Numbered from the stretch's first letter, positions 26,259 to 35,837 are shown. The stretch is 64,000 nucleotides of DNA from Streptomyces sp. L2 (GCF_004124325.1 NZ_QBDT01000001.1:744001-808000), one strand, 5' to 3'. Made by a program: numbers and translations. The notes: generated from the sequence alone by a model not told the origin.

Positions 26259-26852
26259 ATGCCGATCACACCTGCCACCGCGACGCACAGCTCGTCGAAC
26301 GGCACCGCAGAGGCGATTTTGCTGGAACTGGTCGACGAGAAGGGCATGACGACCGGTACCGCGGAGAAGCTCGCCGCCCATCAGCCGCCGGGGCAGCTGC
26401 ACCGGGCGTTCTCGGTGTTCCTGTTCGACGAGCGGGGCCGGCTGCTGCTCCAGCAGCGCGCGCTGGGCAAGTACCACTCCCCCGGCGTGTGGTCCAACAC
26501 CTGCTGCGGTCACCCCTACCCCGGCGAGGCGCCGTTCGCGGCCGCGGCCCGGCGGACGTACGAGGAGCTGGGTGTGTCTCCGTCGCTGCTCGCGGAGGCC
26601 GGCACGGTCCGCTACAACCACCCGGACCCCGCCTCGGGCCTGGTCGAGCAGGAGTTCAACCACCTCTTCGTGGGCCTGGTGCAGGCGCCGCTCGCGCCGG
26701 ACGAGGACGAGGTCGCCTCGACCGCGTTCGTGACGGCGGCGGAGCTGGCGGAGCGGCACGCCCGGGACACGTTCTCGGCGTGGTTCATGACCGTCCTGGA
26801 CGCGGCCCGCCCGGCGGTACGCGAACTGACCGGCCCGTCGGCGGGCTGGTAG
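26259..26852 (+). CDS. idi: isopentenyl-diphosphate delta-isomerase, type I
   Basis: Nudix-fold enzyme interconverting IPP and DMAPP, 197 aa. The active-site Cys is in SNTCCGHPYPGE and the catalytic Glu in VEQEFNHLF. The truncated Nudix-like helix is AAARRTYEELGV. I chose the ATG at 26259 because AAGGA lies 5 bp upstream; another in-frame ATG lies at 26253. It balances C5 units produced by dxs and ispG of the nearby hopanoid operon, although it is about 10 kb away and separately transcribed. Confidence 0.96.
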   Translation: MPITPATATHSSSNGTAEAILLELVDEKGMTTGTAEKLAAHQPPGQLHRAFSVFLFDERGRLLLQQRALGKYHSPGVWSNTCCGHPYPGEAPFAAAARRTYEELGVSPSLLAEAGTVRYNHPDPASGLVEQEFNHLFVGLVQAPLAPDEDEVASTAFVTAAELAERHARDTFSAWFMTVLDAARPAVRELTGPSAGW

Positions 26853-26864
26853 CGGGCGGTACGA

Positions 26865-26890
26865 AGCCCCGACGGCGAACCGGCGGGGCT
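26865..26890. terminator. hairpin between convergent idi and ATPase genes
   Basis: AGCCCCG (26865-26871) pairs with CGGGGCT (26884-26890), with an inner CGG/CCG pairing and a CGAA tetraloop. It lies 13 bp past the idi stop and can act for both strands. Confidence 0.7.
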
Positions 26891-26951
26891 ACGGCGGTGA
26901 TCCGGCCGGGGGCCGAGCCGGCCGGGGCTACGGGCTCTGAACCGGCCGGCG

Positions 26952-27446
26952 CTACGCCAGTGTCGCCGGCTTGAGCGGCAGGGCGGCCCAGATCACCTTG
27001 CCGCCGCTCGCCGTGTGCTCCACGTCGACCACGCCGCCCGCCTCCCGGGCCACCTCGCGCACCAGGAGCAGCCCCCGGCCGCCGGTCTGGGCGTGGTCGG
27101 CCTCCAGGGCGGTCGGGCGGTAGGGGTGGCTGTCCTCCACGGACACCCGCACCCACTCGGCGCCGACGGCGACCTCCACGGCGAGCACGGGCGAGAGCAG
27201 GGCCGCGTGCCGGACCGCGTTGGTGACCAGCTCGGAGACGATCAGCAGCAGCCCGTGGACCAGGTCGTCGGGGACCGGTACGCCCTGGCGCAGCAGCAGG
27301 TCCCGTACGGCGTGCCGCGCCTGCGGGACCGAGGCGTCCACGGCGGCGGCGGTGAACCGCCAGACCCCCTCGTACGGCAGTGCGTCCGGCGGCCGTTCGG
27401 CGCCCCCCGCTGGGCCCGGGTCGCCCCCGTGCCCGTGGTTGTCCAT
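26952..27446 (-). CDS. anti-sigma-factor-type ATP-binding protein (HATPase_c)
   Basis: A small GHKL-fold ATPase of the RsbW/SpoIIAB-like class abundant in Streptomyces, 164 aa. The N box is LIVSELVTNAVRHA and the G1 region GGRGLLLVREVAREAG. The first 30 residues are Gly/Pro-rich. It has no histidine phospho-acceptor domain, so it probably binds a partner (a sigma factor or anti-anti-sigma) rather than acting in a two-component pair. No partner is encoded next to it. The start is uncertain: I used the ATG at 27446; an in-frame GTG at 27482 is possible. Confidence 0.82.
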   Translation of the reverse strand: MDNHGHGGDPGPAGGAERPPDALPYEGVWRFTAAAVDASVPQARHAVRDLLLRQGVPVPDDLVHGLLLIVSELVTNAVRHAALLSPVLAVEVAVGAEWVRVSVEDSHPYRPTALEADHAQTGGRGLLLVREVAREAGGVVDVEHTASGGKVIWAALPLKPATLA

Positions 27447-27702
27447 CGTCCGGTCGCCACCCTCGCGCTCGATTGTCACCACACGTCGAGTGTTGGTAAC
27501 GATGTGCTCTGTCCCACACGACTGAACACAAGTCAGCGGTTATCGAGCGGTTCTGACCGGTCGCGCCCGGCTCGGTCGTCCGCGCGACCGTTCCTGCCGT
27601 CCACCACGCCGTTTCGCGAACTCTTCGGGTTGTACGGGTTGGCCGGTCCGGAGCGCGGGGTCGTGCGTGGGGGCGGCGGGGCCTGCGGATAGCATCCGGC
27701 GC

Positions 27703-28449
27703 ATGGAGCCCCAGCTGCTGCACCGGGTCGCCGACTCGGTCGCCACCGTCGTCGTCCACCACCCGGCCAAACGCAACGCCATGACGGCCGCGATGTGGCG
27801 GGCTCTGCCGCCGTTGCTGGACGGCCTGGCGGCCGACCCGGCGGTGCGGGCCCTGGTGCTGACCGGCGAGGGCGGGACCTTCTGCGCGGGCGCGGACATC
27901 TCCACACTGCGGGGCTCACCGCGGGAGGCGCAGACTCTCGCGGTGGCGGCCGAGGAGGCACTGGCAGCGTTCCCCAAGCCGACGCTGGCCGCCGTGCGGG
28001 GCCACTGCGTGGGCGGCGGCTCCCAGCTGGCTGCGGCCTGCGATCTGCGACTGGCCGAGGAGGGCGCGCTGTTCGGCGTGACCCCGGCGAAGCTGGGCAT
28101 CGTCTACCCGGCGTCCTCCACCCGGCGGCTGGTGGCGCTGGTCGGCCCGGCCGCGGCGAAGTACCTGCTGTTCTCCGGCGAGTTGATCGACACGGAGCGG
28201 GCGCTGCGCACCGGACTCGTCGACGAGGTGCTGCCCGCGGGCGACCTGGACAAGCGGGTCGCCGAGCTGACCCGGACCCTGGTGTCCCGCTCGCAGCTGA
28301 CCCAGGCCGCCGCGAAGGAGTTCGCGGACGGCCGCGCCGACCGTGACGCCCACTGGGCGGCGCAGGCGGCCGGCAGCGGCGACACCGCGGAAGGCGTCGC
28401 CGCGTTCCTGGAACGCCGGCAACCGCACTTCACCTGGGCCGTGTCCTAG
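27703..28449 (+). CDS. enoyl-CoA hydratase/isomerase family protein, catalytic Glu residues absent
   Basis: Crotonase-fold protein, 248 aa. The oxyanion-hole segments GTFCAGADIS and GHCVGGGSQLA are intact. In the region that holds the first catalytic Glu of hydratases the sequence reads FGVTPAKLGIVYPASST, with Ala in place of Glu; the second Glu position also appears to be replaced (PAAAKYLLFSG). It is therefore unlikely to be a standard hydratase; another crotonase activity is possible. The ATG at 27703 fits the family N-terminus. It converges on the DJ-1-type gene. Confidence 0.85.
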   Translation: MEPQLLHRVADSVATVVVHHPAKRNAMTAAMWRALPPLLDGLAADPAVRALVLTGEGGTFCAGADISTLRGSPREAQTLAVAAEEALAAFPKPTLAAVRGHCVGGGSQLAAACDLRLAEEGALFGVTPAKLGIVYPASSTRRLVALVGPAAAKYLLFSGELIDTERALRTGLVDEVLPAGDLDKRVAELTRTLVSRSQLTQAAAKEFADGRADRDAHWAAQAAGSGDTAEGVAAFLERRQPHFTWAVS

Positions 28450-28462
28450 GACGCCGTCGCGT

Positions 28463-29098
28463 TCAGTCCAGGACGAAGCGGCTCTTCTCGCGCCACTCCT
28501 CGACCAAGTGTGCGGGCGCCTTCTCCGGGGAGCCGGCGTCGTAGGGCGGCTGCGGGTCGTACTCGGTCAGCAGCTGCACGGCCATGGCGGCGTCGTCGCC
28601 CGCGATCCGGCCCAGCAGGGTCAGACCCATGTCGATGCCGGAGGACACTCCGGCGGCGGTGACGTACTTGCCGTCGGACACGACGCGCTCGCCGGTCGGT
28701 TCGGCCCCGTACCGCTTGAGGGTGTCCAGGGCGAGCCAGTGCGAGGTCGCCCGGCGGCCGTCGAGCAGTCCGGCGGCGGCCAGCAGCAGGGAGCCGGTGC
28801 ACACGGACGTCGTCCAGGTGCTGGTGGCGTCGGCGGCGCGCAGCCAGTCCAGCAGCACGGCGTTGTCCATCTGCGGGGTCTGGCCGGGTCCGCCGGGGAC
28901 GATCACGATGTCGGGGGACGGCACGTCGGCGAGAGTGCGGTCGGCGGTGAGCGCGAGGTTCCCGGTGTCGGTGCGGACCGGCCCGGTGTGCTCGGCGACG
29001 AAGACGGTGTCCGCGCCGGGCAGCCGGCCCAGGGTCTCGTAGGGCCCCACGGCGTCGAGGGCGGTGAAGCGGTCGTAGAGGACGATGGCGATCTGCAC
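28463..29098 (-). CDS. DJ-1/PfpI family protein, isonitrile-hydratase-like
   Basis: A 211-aa DJ-1-fold protein. The nucleophilic Cys sits in TTSVCTGSLLLAAAGLLDG, with RRATSHWLALD after it, the arrangement seen in isonitrile hydratases (InhA) and in the sensor halves of GlxA regulators. The start is a GTG at 29098 (MQIAIVLYDRFTALDAVGP), with AAGG upstream. It lies 68 bp after the GlxA-type regulator and on the same strand, so the regulator may control it. Substrate unknown. Confidence 0.82.
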   Translation of the reverse strand: MQIAIVLYDRFTALDAVGPYETLGRLPGADTVFVAEHTGPVRTDTGNLALTADRTLADVPSPDIVIVPGGPGQTPQMDNAVLLDWLRAADATSTWTTSVCTGSLLLAAAGLLDGRRATSHWLALDTLKRYGAEPTGERVVSDGKYVTAAGVSSGIDMGLTLLGRIAGDDAAMAVQLLTEYDPQPPYDAGSPEKAPAHLVEEWREKSRFVLD

Positions 29099-29166
29099 GG
29101 GGCTGCCTTTCGGTCGGCGTGCTCGGTGGGCGGTCGGTGAGTGGTGGGTGGTCAGGGGGCCGGCGG

Positions 29167-30126
29167 TCAGAGGGCCGGGGCGGGGCGGAATCTGCGGCGG
29201 TATTCCGCCGGGGAGGCGCCGAGCGTGCGCAGGAAGGCGCGGCGCATGGCCTCGGGGGTGCCGTAGCCGCTGGCGCGGGAGATCTCCTCGACGCCGCCGG
29301 CGGTGTCCTCCAGCAGGCGCCGGGCGTGTTCCAGGCGGACCCGGTCGACATACCGGCCCGGCGTCATGCCGGTCTCGGCGCGGAAGGCGCGGGCGAAGTG
29401 GCGGGGCGAGAGGGCGGCGCGCGCGGCCAGGGAGTCGACGGTCAGATCGCCGTCCGGATGCTCGGTGATCCACTGCTGCACGTCCCTGAGCGGCTCCCGG
29501 TGGGCGGTCTGCGCGGCGAGCTGGGCACTGAACTGAGCCTGGTTTCCGGGCCTGCGCAGGAACACGACTAGCCGGCGGGCGACGGTCAGCGCGGCGTCCC
29601 GGCCGAGGTCCTCCTCGACGAGAGCGAGCGCGAGGTCGATGCCCGAGGTGACTCCGGCCGAGGTGGCGACGTTGCCGTCGCGGACGAAGATCGGGTCCGG
29701 GTCGACCCGGACGGCGGGATGCCTGCGGGCGAGCGTGTCGCAGTACGCCCAGTGCGTGGTGACCCGGCGGCCGTCCAGGAGCCCCGCGCGGGCGAGCGGG
29801 ATCGCGCCCGTGCACACCGAGACGAGCCGCCGCGCGCGCGGGCCGTGCTCGCGCAGCCACTCGACCAGCGCCGGATCCGCCTCCCGCGTTCCCTCACCGC
29901 CGGGCACCACCAGGGTGTGCGGCGCGGGCGCCCCGGCCAGCGATCCGTCCGGTACGACGGTGAGCCCGCTGGAGGAGCGCACGGCGGAGCCGTCCAGGGA
30001 GGCCGTATGGATGCGGTACGTCCCCGGCGCGTACTGCTCGGCACCGGCGAACACCTCCACGGGGCCGGTGACGTCGAGACTCTGGACGCCGTCGAAGAGG
30101 ACGACGAGGACGGTTCGCTGCGTCAT
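29167..30126 (-). CDS. GlxA-family transcriptional regulator (DJ-1 domain plus AraC DNA-binding)
   Basis: A 319-aa regulator. Residues about 5-180 form a DJ-1/PfpI domain with VSVCTGAIPLARAGLLDGRR. Residues about 215-310 hold two AraC-type helix-turn-helix motifs (LTVDSLAARAALSPRHFARA and ISRASGYGTPEAMRRAFL). The ATG at 30126 is used. A pair of 11-bp direct repeats 22 bp apart lies 55-99 bp upstream, the spacing expected for AraC-type sites. It is next to a stand-alone DJ-1 protein with a matching sensor domain, suggesting a small regulon. Confidence 0.88.
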   Translation of the reverse strand: MTQRTVLVVLFDGVQSLDVTGPVEVFAGAEQYAPGTYRIHTASLDGSAVRSSSGLTVVPDGSLAGAPAPHTLVVPGGEGTREADPALVEWLREHGPRARRLVSVCTGAIPLARAGLLDGRRVTTHWAYCDTLARRHPAVRVDPDPIFVRDGNVATSAGVTSGIDLALALVEEDLGRDAALTVARRLVVFLRRPGNQAQFSAQLAAQTAHREPLRDVQQWITEHPDGDLTVDSLAARAALSPRHFARAFRAETGMTPGRYVDRVRLEHARRLLEDTAGGVEEISRASGYGTPEAMRRAFLRTLGASPAEYRRRFRPAPAL

Positions 30127-30180
30127 GCTCCGATTCTTGGACCGCCCGGCCACGGCCGCAACGACGGGTTCCCCACCTTT

Positions 30181-30225
30181 CCTGCCATGCGGGCCGGCCG
30201 CTCCTGCCATGCGACACCGGCCGCT
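30181..30225. promoter_or_regulatory. direct repeat CCTGCCATGCG x2, 22-bp period
   Basis: Identical 11-mers at 30181-30191 and 30203-30213, each followed by a similar GC-rich tail ending CCGGCCGCT or GGCCGGCCGCT. They lie between the divergent GlxA-type regulator and the LPFR peptide gene. Two-turn spacing suits AraC-family binding. Confidence 0.4.
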
Positions 30226-30321
30226 TCGCCGGCCCCCGGAGCGGTGGGAGCATGGCGGGCGGGGACGGAGGTACCCGGCGGGCGCCCGGTCACGGTGGCC
30301 GGGAGGAAGGAGACGTTTCCC

Positions 30322-30453
30322 GTGTTCCGAGCCATCGCAGACGTACTGCGGCAGATGGGCGGCGCCATCGCCACAGTGGTCACGCTGCCGTTCCGCGCCC
30401 TGGCCCGCCTCTTCGGCGGCGCCTCGTCCACCGCACGCCGCGGCGGGGCCTGA
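30322..30453 (+). CDS. small LPFR-motif protein
   Basis: A 43-aa peptide containing VVTLPFRALARLFGGAS, the signature of a small-protein family widespread in Streptomyces. One amphipathic or membrane-seeking helix is likely (residues 2-32). It starts at GTG 30322 with GGAAGGAG about 9 bp upstream. The function is unknown. It lies between the GlxA-type regulator (divergent) and tex (same strand, 103 bp downstream). Confidence 0.72.
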   Translation: MFRAIADVLRQMGGAIATVVTLPFRALARLFGGASSTARRGGA

Positions 30454-30556
30454 GCCGAGCGGCCCGGCGCCCCGCCGGGTGCCGCCCTGATCCCCGGTTG
30501 TCGGTGCCACCTGCCACAATTGCCGCGCAACCTCAGTGAGAAGGCGGTACGGGATC

Positions 30557-32950
30557 GTGACCACACCCGGGCCCCTGGAAACAGGGTCCATCGAAGGCAG
30601 GATCGCCGGGGAACTCGGCGTACGGGAGCGGCAGGTGAAGGCCGCGGTCGAGCTGCTCGACGGCGGTTCGACGGTGCCCTTCATCGCCCGCTACCGCAAG
30701 GAAGCGACCGAGATGCTCGACGACGCGCAGCTGCGCACGATCGAGGAGCGGCTGCGTTACTTGCGGGAGCTGGAGGAGCGGCGGACCGCGATCCTGGAGT
30801 CGGTGCGCGAGCAGGGCAAGCTCACCGAGGCGCTGGAGGCGCAGATCCGGGGCGCCGAGACGAAGGCGCGCCTGGAGGACGTCTACCTGCCGTACAAGCC
30901 GAAGCGGCGCACCAAGGCGCAGATCGCACGGGAGGCGGGCCTGGAGCCGCTGGCCGAGGGGCTGCTGGGCGATCCGTCGGTCGATCCGCAGGCGGCCGCC
31001 GCCGCGTTCGTGGACGCGGACAAGGGTGTCGCCGATCCGCAGGCCGCCCTGGACGGCGCCCGCGCGATCCTCACCGAGAGGTTCTCGGAGGACGCCGACC
31101 TGATCGGCGAGCTGCGCGAGCGCATGTGGGTGCGCGGGCGGCTGGCGGCGAAGGTCCGGGACGGCAAGGAGGAGGCCGGCGCCAAGTTCGCCGACTACTT
31201 CGACTTCACCGAGCCGTTCACCGAGCTGCCGTCGCACCGGATCCTGGCGATGCTGCGCGGTGAGAAGGAGGAGGTCCTGGACCTCGTCCTGGAGCCGGAG
31301 GAGCCGACCGACGGACCGTCGTCGTACGAGGGCATCGTCGCGCACCGGTTCGGGATCGCCGACCGGGGCCGGCCCGGCGACAAGTGGCTGACGGACACGG
31401 TCCGCTGGGCCTGGCGCACCCGCGTCCTGGTGCACCTCGGCATCGACCTGCGCCTGCGGCTGCGGACGGCCGCCGAGGACGAGGCCGTGAACGTGTTCGC
31501 GGCCAACCTGCGCGACCTGCTGCTGGCCGCCCCGGCCGGCACGCGCGCGACGCTCGGCCTGGACCCCGGGTTCCGTACGGGGGTGAAGGTCGCCGTGGTC
31601 GACGCGACCGGCAAGGCCGTCGCCACGGACGTCATCCACCCGCACGTCCCGGCCAACAAGTGGGACCAGGCGATCGCCACGCTGGCCCGGCTGGCGAAGG
31701 AGCACTCGGTCGACCTGGTCGCGATCGGCAACGGCACGGCGTCCCGCGAGACGGACAAGCTCGCCGCTGAACTCATCGCGAAGCACCCGGAGCTGAAGCT
31801 CACCAAGGTGATGGTGTCCGAGGCGGGGGCGTCCGTGTACTCGGCGTCGCAGTACGCCTCGCAGGAACTGCCCGGCATGGACGTGTCGCTGCGCGGCGCG
31901 GTGTCGATCGCGCGGCGGCTGCAGGACCCGCTGGCCGAGCTGGTGAAGATCGACCCGAAGTCGATCGGGGTCGGCCAGTACCAGCACGACCTCTCCGAGG
32001 TGAAGCTGTCCCGCTCGCTGGACGCGGTGGTCGAGGACTGTGTGAACGGCGTCGGCGTGGACGTCAACACGGCGTCCGTGCCGCTGCTCGCCCGGGTGTC
32101 GGGCATCTCCGCGGGTCTCGCCGAGAACATCGTCGCCCACCGGGACGCCAACGGTCCGTTCACGTCCCGGTCGGCGCTGAAGAAGGTGCCCCGGCTGGGC
32201 CCGAAGGCGTACGAGCAGTGCGCGGGCTTCCTGCGCATCCGCGGCGGCGACGACCCGCTGGACTTCTCCAGCGTGCACCCCGAGGCCTACCCGGTGGTCC
32301 GGCGCATGGTGAAGACCGCCGGCCAGGAGGTCGCCTCCCTCATCGGCAACACGGCCGCCCTGCGCTCGCTGCGGCCCGCCGACTTCGTGGACGAGACCTT
32401 CGGTCTGCCGACCGTCACCGACATCCTCAAGGAGCTGGAGAAGCCGGGCCGCGATCCCCGCCCCGCCTTCAAGACGGCCACGTTCAAGGAGGGCGTCGAG
32501 AAGATCTCCGACCTGTCCGCGGGGATGATCCTGGAGGGCGTCGTCACCAACGTGGCGGCCTTCGGCGCGTTCGTGGACATCGGCGTCCACCAGGACGGCC
32601 TGGTGCACGTCTCCGCGATGTCCAGGACGTTCGTCAAGGACCCTCGTGACGTGGCCAAGCCGGGCGACATCGTCAAGGTGAAGGTCCTCGACGTGGACAT
32701 CCCCCGCAAGCGCATCGCCCTGACCCTCCGCCTGGACGACGAGGCGGCCCCGAAGGACCAGGGATCCGGCCGCCCACAGCGCGGCAACGGCAACCGCCCG
32801 CCCCAGCAGCGCCAGGGCCAGCGGCAAGGGCAGCGCCAGGGCCGCGGCGGCGGCAACGACCGGGGCGGCCGTCAGGCCCCGCCCCCGGCCAACGGCGCGA
32901 TGGCCGACGCCCTACGCCGCGCGGGCCTACTGGACCCGAAGAAGCGGTGA
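30557..32950 (+). CDS. tex: RNA-binding transcription accessory protein Tex
   Basis: A 797-aa protein of the Tex family, which binds RNA and affects transcription and stress responses. In order: Tex N-terminal helix domain with [19 protein letters not shown], a YqgF/RNase H-like domain ([17 protein letters not shown]) near residue 335, helix-hairpin-helix motifs ([20 protein letters not shown]), and an S1 domain ([20 protein letters not shown]) near 655. A Gln/Arg/Gly-rich tail of about 50 residues follows, probably extra RNA contact. I chose GTG 30557; a frame upstream to 30536 is less likely. Confidence 0.95.
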   Translation: MTTPGPLETGSIEGRIAGELGVRERQVKAAVELLDGGSTVPFIARYRKEATEMLDDAQLRTIEERLRYLRELEERRTAILESVREQGKLTEALEAQIRGAETKARLEDVYLPYKPKRRTKAQIAREAGLEPLAEGLLGDPSVDPQAAAAAFVDADKGVADPQAALDGARAILTERFSEDADLIGELRERMWVRGRLAAKVRDGKEEAGAKFADYFDFTEPFTELPSHRILAMLRGEKEEVLDLVLEPEEPTDGPSSYEGIVAHRFGIADRGRPGDKWLTDTVRWAWRTRVLVHLGIDLRLRLRTAAEDEAVNVFAANLRDLLLAAPAGTRATLGLDPGFRTGVKVAVVDATGKAVATDVIHPHVPANKWDQAIATLARLAKEHSVDLVAIGNGTASRETDKLAAELIAKHPELKLTKVMVSEAGASVYSASQYASQELPGMDVSLRGAVSIARRLQDPLAELVKIDPKSIGVGQYQHDLSEVKLSRSLDAVVEDCVNGVGVDVNTASVPLLARVSGISAGLAENIVAHRDANGPFTSRSALKKVPRLGPKAYEQCAGFLRIRGGDDPLDFSSVHPEAYPVVRRMVKTAGQEVASLIGNTAALRSLRPADFVDETFGLPTVTDILKELEKPGRDPRPAFKTATFKEGVEKISDLSAGMILEGVVTNVAAFGAFVDIGVHQDGLVHVSAMSRTFVKDPRDVAKPGDIVKVKVLDVDIPRKRIALTLRLDDEAAPKDQGSGRPQRGNGNRPPQQRQGQRQGQRQGRGGGNDRGGRQAPPPANGAMADALRRAGLLDPKKR

Positions 32951-32956
32951 GTCCCC

Positions 32957-32986
32957 GGGTCCGGGCAGAACAACCTGCCCGGACCC
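32957..32986 (+). terminator. terminator after tex
   Basis: GGGTCCGGGCAG (32957-32968) and CTGCCCGGACCC (32975-32986) make a perfect 12-bp stem with loop AACAAC, beginning 6 bp past the tex stop. Confidence 0.82.
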
Positions 32987-33018
32987 GCTGCGCCGGTTGG
33001 CCTTGTCGATGTACCTGG

Positions 33019-33090
33019 GGGCTCAGCGCCCCGTAAGGGGCGCGGGGCTGTGTCGACATGCGGCTCCGCCGCGTGGGCGCGACAAGCCTC
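33019..33090. repeat. Streptomyces-type intergenic palindromic repeat element
   Basis: Contains GCGCCCC-GTAA-GGGGCGC (33026-33043), then CATGCGGC-TCC-GCCGCGTG (33058-33076 or so) bracketed by TGTCG (33051-33055) and CGACA (33080-33084). Sequences of this style recur in Streptomyces intergenic regions, from memory. A related element lies at 40571-40616. It falls between tex and the convergent ABC-F gene. Confidence 0.6.
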
Positions 33091-33142
33091 CACCGGCCCA
33101 CGGCCAACGCACTACCAGTCACCCTCGGTCACACCACCCCCG

Positions 33143-34783
33143 TCACCGCTCGGTGACTTTCCCCGCCGCAACCTCCAGCCGTCGGCCGACCCGCACCGCG
33201 TCCGACATCCGCCGATCATGCGTCACCAGCAACAACGTCCCCGCATAAGAATCCATCGCCGACTCCAGTTGCTCGATGGCCGGCAGGTCCAAATGGTTCG
33301 TCGGCTCGTCCAGCACCAGCAGATTCACGCCCCGCCCCTGAAGCAACGCCAGCGCGGCGCGGGTCCGCTCCCCCGGCGACAGCGTCGCCGCCGGCCGCAG
33401 CACATGCGCCGCCTTCAGCCCGAACTTGGCGAGCAGCGTCCGCACCTCGGCCGGCTCGGTATCGGGCACCGCCGCCTGGAACGCGTCCAGCAGCGACTCG
33501 CCGCCGAAGAACAGCCCGCGGGCCTGGTCGACCTCGCCGACGACCACACCCGGGCCGAGGGCCGCGTGCCCGGCGTCCAGCGGGACCCGGCCGAGCAGCG
33601 CGCCGAGCAGCGTGGACTTGCCGGCCCCGTTCGCACCGGTCACCGCGACCCGGTCCGCCCAGTCGATCTGCAGCGAGACCGGTCCGAAGGTGAAGTCGCC
33701 GCGCCGTACCTCGGCGTCCCGGAGCGTGGCGACGACGGCGCCGGACCGCGGGGCCGCCGCGATCTCCATGCGCAGCTCCCACTCCTTGCGCGGCTCCTCG
33801 ACGACCTCCAGGCGCTCGATCATGCGCTGGGTCTGCCGCGCCTTCGCGGCCTGCTTCTCGCTGGCCTCGCTGCGGAACTTGCGGCCGATCTTGTCGTTGT
33901 CGTTGCCGGCCTTGCGCCGGGCGTTCTTCACGCCCTTGTCCATCCAGGAGCGCTGCATCTGCGCGCGGTCCTGCAGGGCGGCCCGCTTGTCGGCGTACTC
34001 CTCGAACTCCTCGCGGGCGTGCCGGCGGGCCACGTCCCGTTCCTCCAGGTAGGCCTCGTAGCCGCCGCCGTAGAGGTTGATCTGCCGCTGGGCGAGGTCG
34101 AGTTCGAGGACCTTGGTGACGGTGCGGGTGAGGAACTCGCGGTCGTGGCTGACGACGACCGTGCCCGCGCGCAGGCCGGTGACGAAGCGTTCCAGGCGCT
34201 CCAGGCCGTCCAGGTCGAGGTCGTTGGTGGGCTCGTCGAGGAGGAAGACGTCGTAGCGGGACAGCAGCAGGGAGGCGAGGCCGGCGCGGGCCGCCTGGCC
34301 GCCGGAGAGGGAGGTCATCGGCTGGTCCAGGCCGACGGCGAGGCCGAGGGAGTCGGCGACCTCCTCGGCGCGCTCCTCCAGGTCGGCTCCGCCGAGGTCC
34401 AGCCAGCGTTCCAGGCTCGCCGCGTAGGCGTCGTCGGCGCCGGGCGCGGAGTCGACCAGGGCCTGGGTCGCCTCGTCCATCACGCGTTGCGCCTCGGCGA
34501 CGCCGGTGCGGCGGGCCAGGAACTCCCGGACCGTCTCCCCGGGCCGGCGCTCCGGCTCCTGCGGCAGGTGGCCGACGGCCGCGGTCGGCGGGGAGCAGCG
34601 CAGTTCGCCCTGTTCGGGCGGGGTGAGCCCGGCGAGCATGCGCAGCAGTGTGGACTTTCCCGCGCCGTTCGCGCCGACCAGTCCGATCACGTCGCCGGGC
34701 GCGACGACGAGGTCGAGCCCGGCGAAGAGGGAGCGGTCGCCGTGTCCGGCGGCGAGGTTCTTGGCGACGAGGGTGGCAGTCAT
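33143..34783 (-). CDS. ABC-F family ATPase (duplicated nucleotide-binding domains)
   Basis: Soluble protein of 546 aa with two ABC domains and no membrane segment. Both halves have Walker A GANGAGKSTLL; signatures are LSGGQAARAGLASLL and LSPGERTRAALALL, and Walker B sequences end in LLDEPTNDLDL and VLDEPTNHLDL. The inter-domain linker is charged and helical (about residues 240-310), the P-site-tRNA interaction motif of ABC-F factors. It may be a translation factor or an antibiotic-resistance type; sequence alone does not decide. I chose the ATG at 34783 (MTATLVAKNLA). It is divergent from the D-amino-acid oxidase gene. Confidence 0.9.
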   Translation of the reverse strand: MTATLVAKNLAAGHGDRSLFAGLDLVVAPGDVIGLVGANGAGKSTLLRMLAGLTPPEQGELRCSPPTAAVGHLPQEPERRPGETVREFLARRTGVAEAQRVMDEATQALVDSAPGADDAYAASLERWLDLGGADLEERAEEVADSLGLAVGLDQPMTSLSGGQAARAGLASLLLSRYDVFLLDEPTNDLDLDGLERLERFVTGLRAGTVVVSHDREFLTRTVTKVLELDLAQRQINLYGGGYEAYLEERDVARRHAREEFEEYADKRAALQDRAQMQRSWMDKGVKNARRKAGNDNDKIGRKFRSEASEKQAAKARQTQRMIERLEVVEEPRKEWELRMEIAAAPRSGAVVATLRDAEVRRGDFTFGPVSLQIDWADRVAVTGANGAGKSTLLGALLGRVPLDAGHAALGPGVVVGEVDQARGLFFGGESLLDAFQAAVPDTEPAEVRTLLAKFGLKAAHVLRPAATLSPGERTRAALALLQGRGVNLLVLDEPTNHLDLPAIEQLESAMDSYAGTLLLVTHDRRMSDAVRVGRRLEVAAGKVTER

Positions 34784-34898
34784 CAGGAGGCCGATCCTAA
34801 TGGCCCGCGGCCCCGCGCCCGGCCGCGCTCTCGCGGGTCCGGTGGGAGGTGGCACCGCGCAGCGGACAGGTGCCGGGGCCGGGTCTTATCGTCCTGGG

Positions 34899-35837
34899 AT
34901 GGAACACGAGCCGGGTGACGATGTGATCGTGGTCGGTGGCGGGGTCGTCGGGCTGACGACGGCCGTCGTGCTGGCCGAGTCGGGCCGCCGGGTGCGGGTG
35001 TGGGCGCGGGAGCCCGCCGAGCGGACGACCTCGGCGGTCGCCGGTGCGCTGTGGTGGCCGTACCGCATCGAACCGAAACCCCTGGTCGGGGCGTGGGCGC
35101 TGGAGAGCCTCGCCGTGTACGAGGAGTTGGCGGGCCGGCCCGGGGAGACGGGCGTCCGGCTGGTCGACGGTCTGTGCGCGGGGGTGCGGCTCGGCGAGCT
35201 GGGCGAGTGGGCCGGGCGGGTGCCGGGGCTGCGGACGGAGTCCGGCGGGCTGGCCGCCCGGCTGCCACTGATCGACATGCCGGTGCATCTGACGTGGCTG
35301 CGGGAGCGGCTCGCGAGGGCCGGGGGCTCGGTCGAGGAGCGGGAGGTGACGGACCTGGCGGGGGTGCCGGCCGGGGTCGTCGTCAACTGCACGGGTCTGG
35401 GCGCCCGTTCGCTGGTGCCCGACCCCGCCGTACGGCCCGTGCGCGGTCAGCTGGTCGTCGTGGCGAACCCGGGGATCACGACCTGGTACACGTCCGCCGG
35501 TCCCGCCTCGGCCGCGTCCACCTACTTCTTCCCGCAGCCGGGCGGGCTGGTCCTCGGTGGTACGGCGGAGGAGGACGCCTGGTCGCTGGAGCCCGATCCG
35601 GCGACCGCCTCGGCGATCGTCGCGCGGTGCGCGGCGGTCCGCCCGGAGATCGCCGGCGCCCGGATCCTGGCTCACCGGGTGGGCCTGCGGCCGGTCCGGG
35701 ACACGGTACGGCTGGAGCGGCGGCCCCTGCCGGACGGCCGCACCCTGGTGCACAACTACGGGCATGGCGGCGCCGGGGTCACGGTGGCGTGGGGCTGCGC
35801 CCGCGAGGCGGCCGGCCTGGCGGGCCCGGCCGCCTGA
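34899..35837 (+). CDS. D-amino-acid oxidase-type FAD oxidoreductase
   Basis: FAD-dependent oxidase, 312 aa, that would deaminate D-amino acids to keto acids. The N-terminal dinucleotide motif is DVIVVGGGVVGLTTAVVLAE. The D-amino-acid oxidase C-terminal signature HNYGHGGAGVTVAWG is clear, and VRPVRGQLVVV and the AGALWWPYR segment are typical. The ATG at 34899 gives the expected short N-terminus. It is divergent from the ABC-F gene and followed after 39 bp by the convergent S15 peptidase. Confidence 0.9.
   Translation: MEHEPGDDVIVVGGGVVGLTTAVVLAESGRRVRVWAREPAERTTSAVAGALWWPYRIEPKPLVGAWALESLAVYEELAGRPGETGVRLVDGLCAGVRLGELGEWAGRVPGLRTESGGLAARLPLIDMPVHLTWLRERLARAGGSVEEREVTDLAGVPAGVVVNCTGLGARSLVPDPAVRPVRGQLVVVANPGITTWYTSAGPASAASTYFFPQPGGLVLGGTAEEDAWSLEPDPATASAIVARCAAVRPEIAGARILAHRVGLRPVRDTVRLERRPLPDGRTLVHNYGHGGAGVTVAWGCAREAAGLAGPAA

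Noticed and set aside
30322..30453. LPFR peptide as a toxin or signal peptide
   Set aside because: The motif is a known uncharacterised small-protein family; no antitoxin or secretion partner is next to it.
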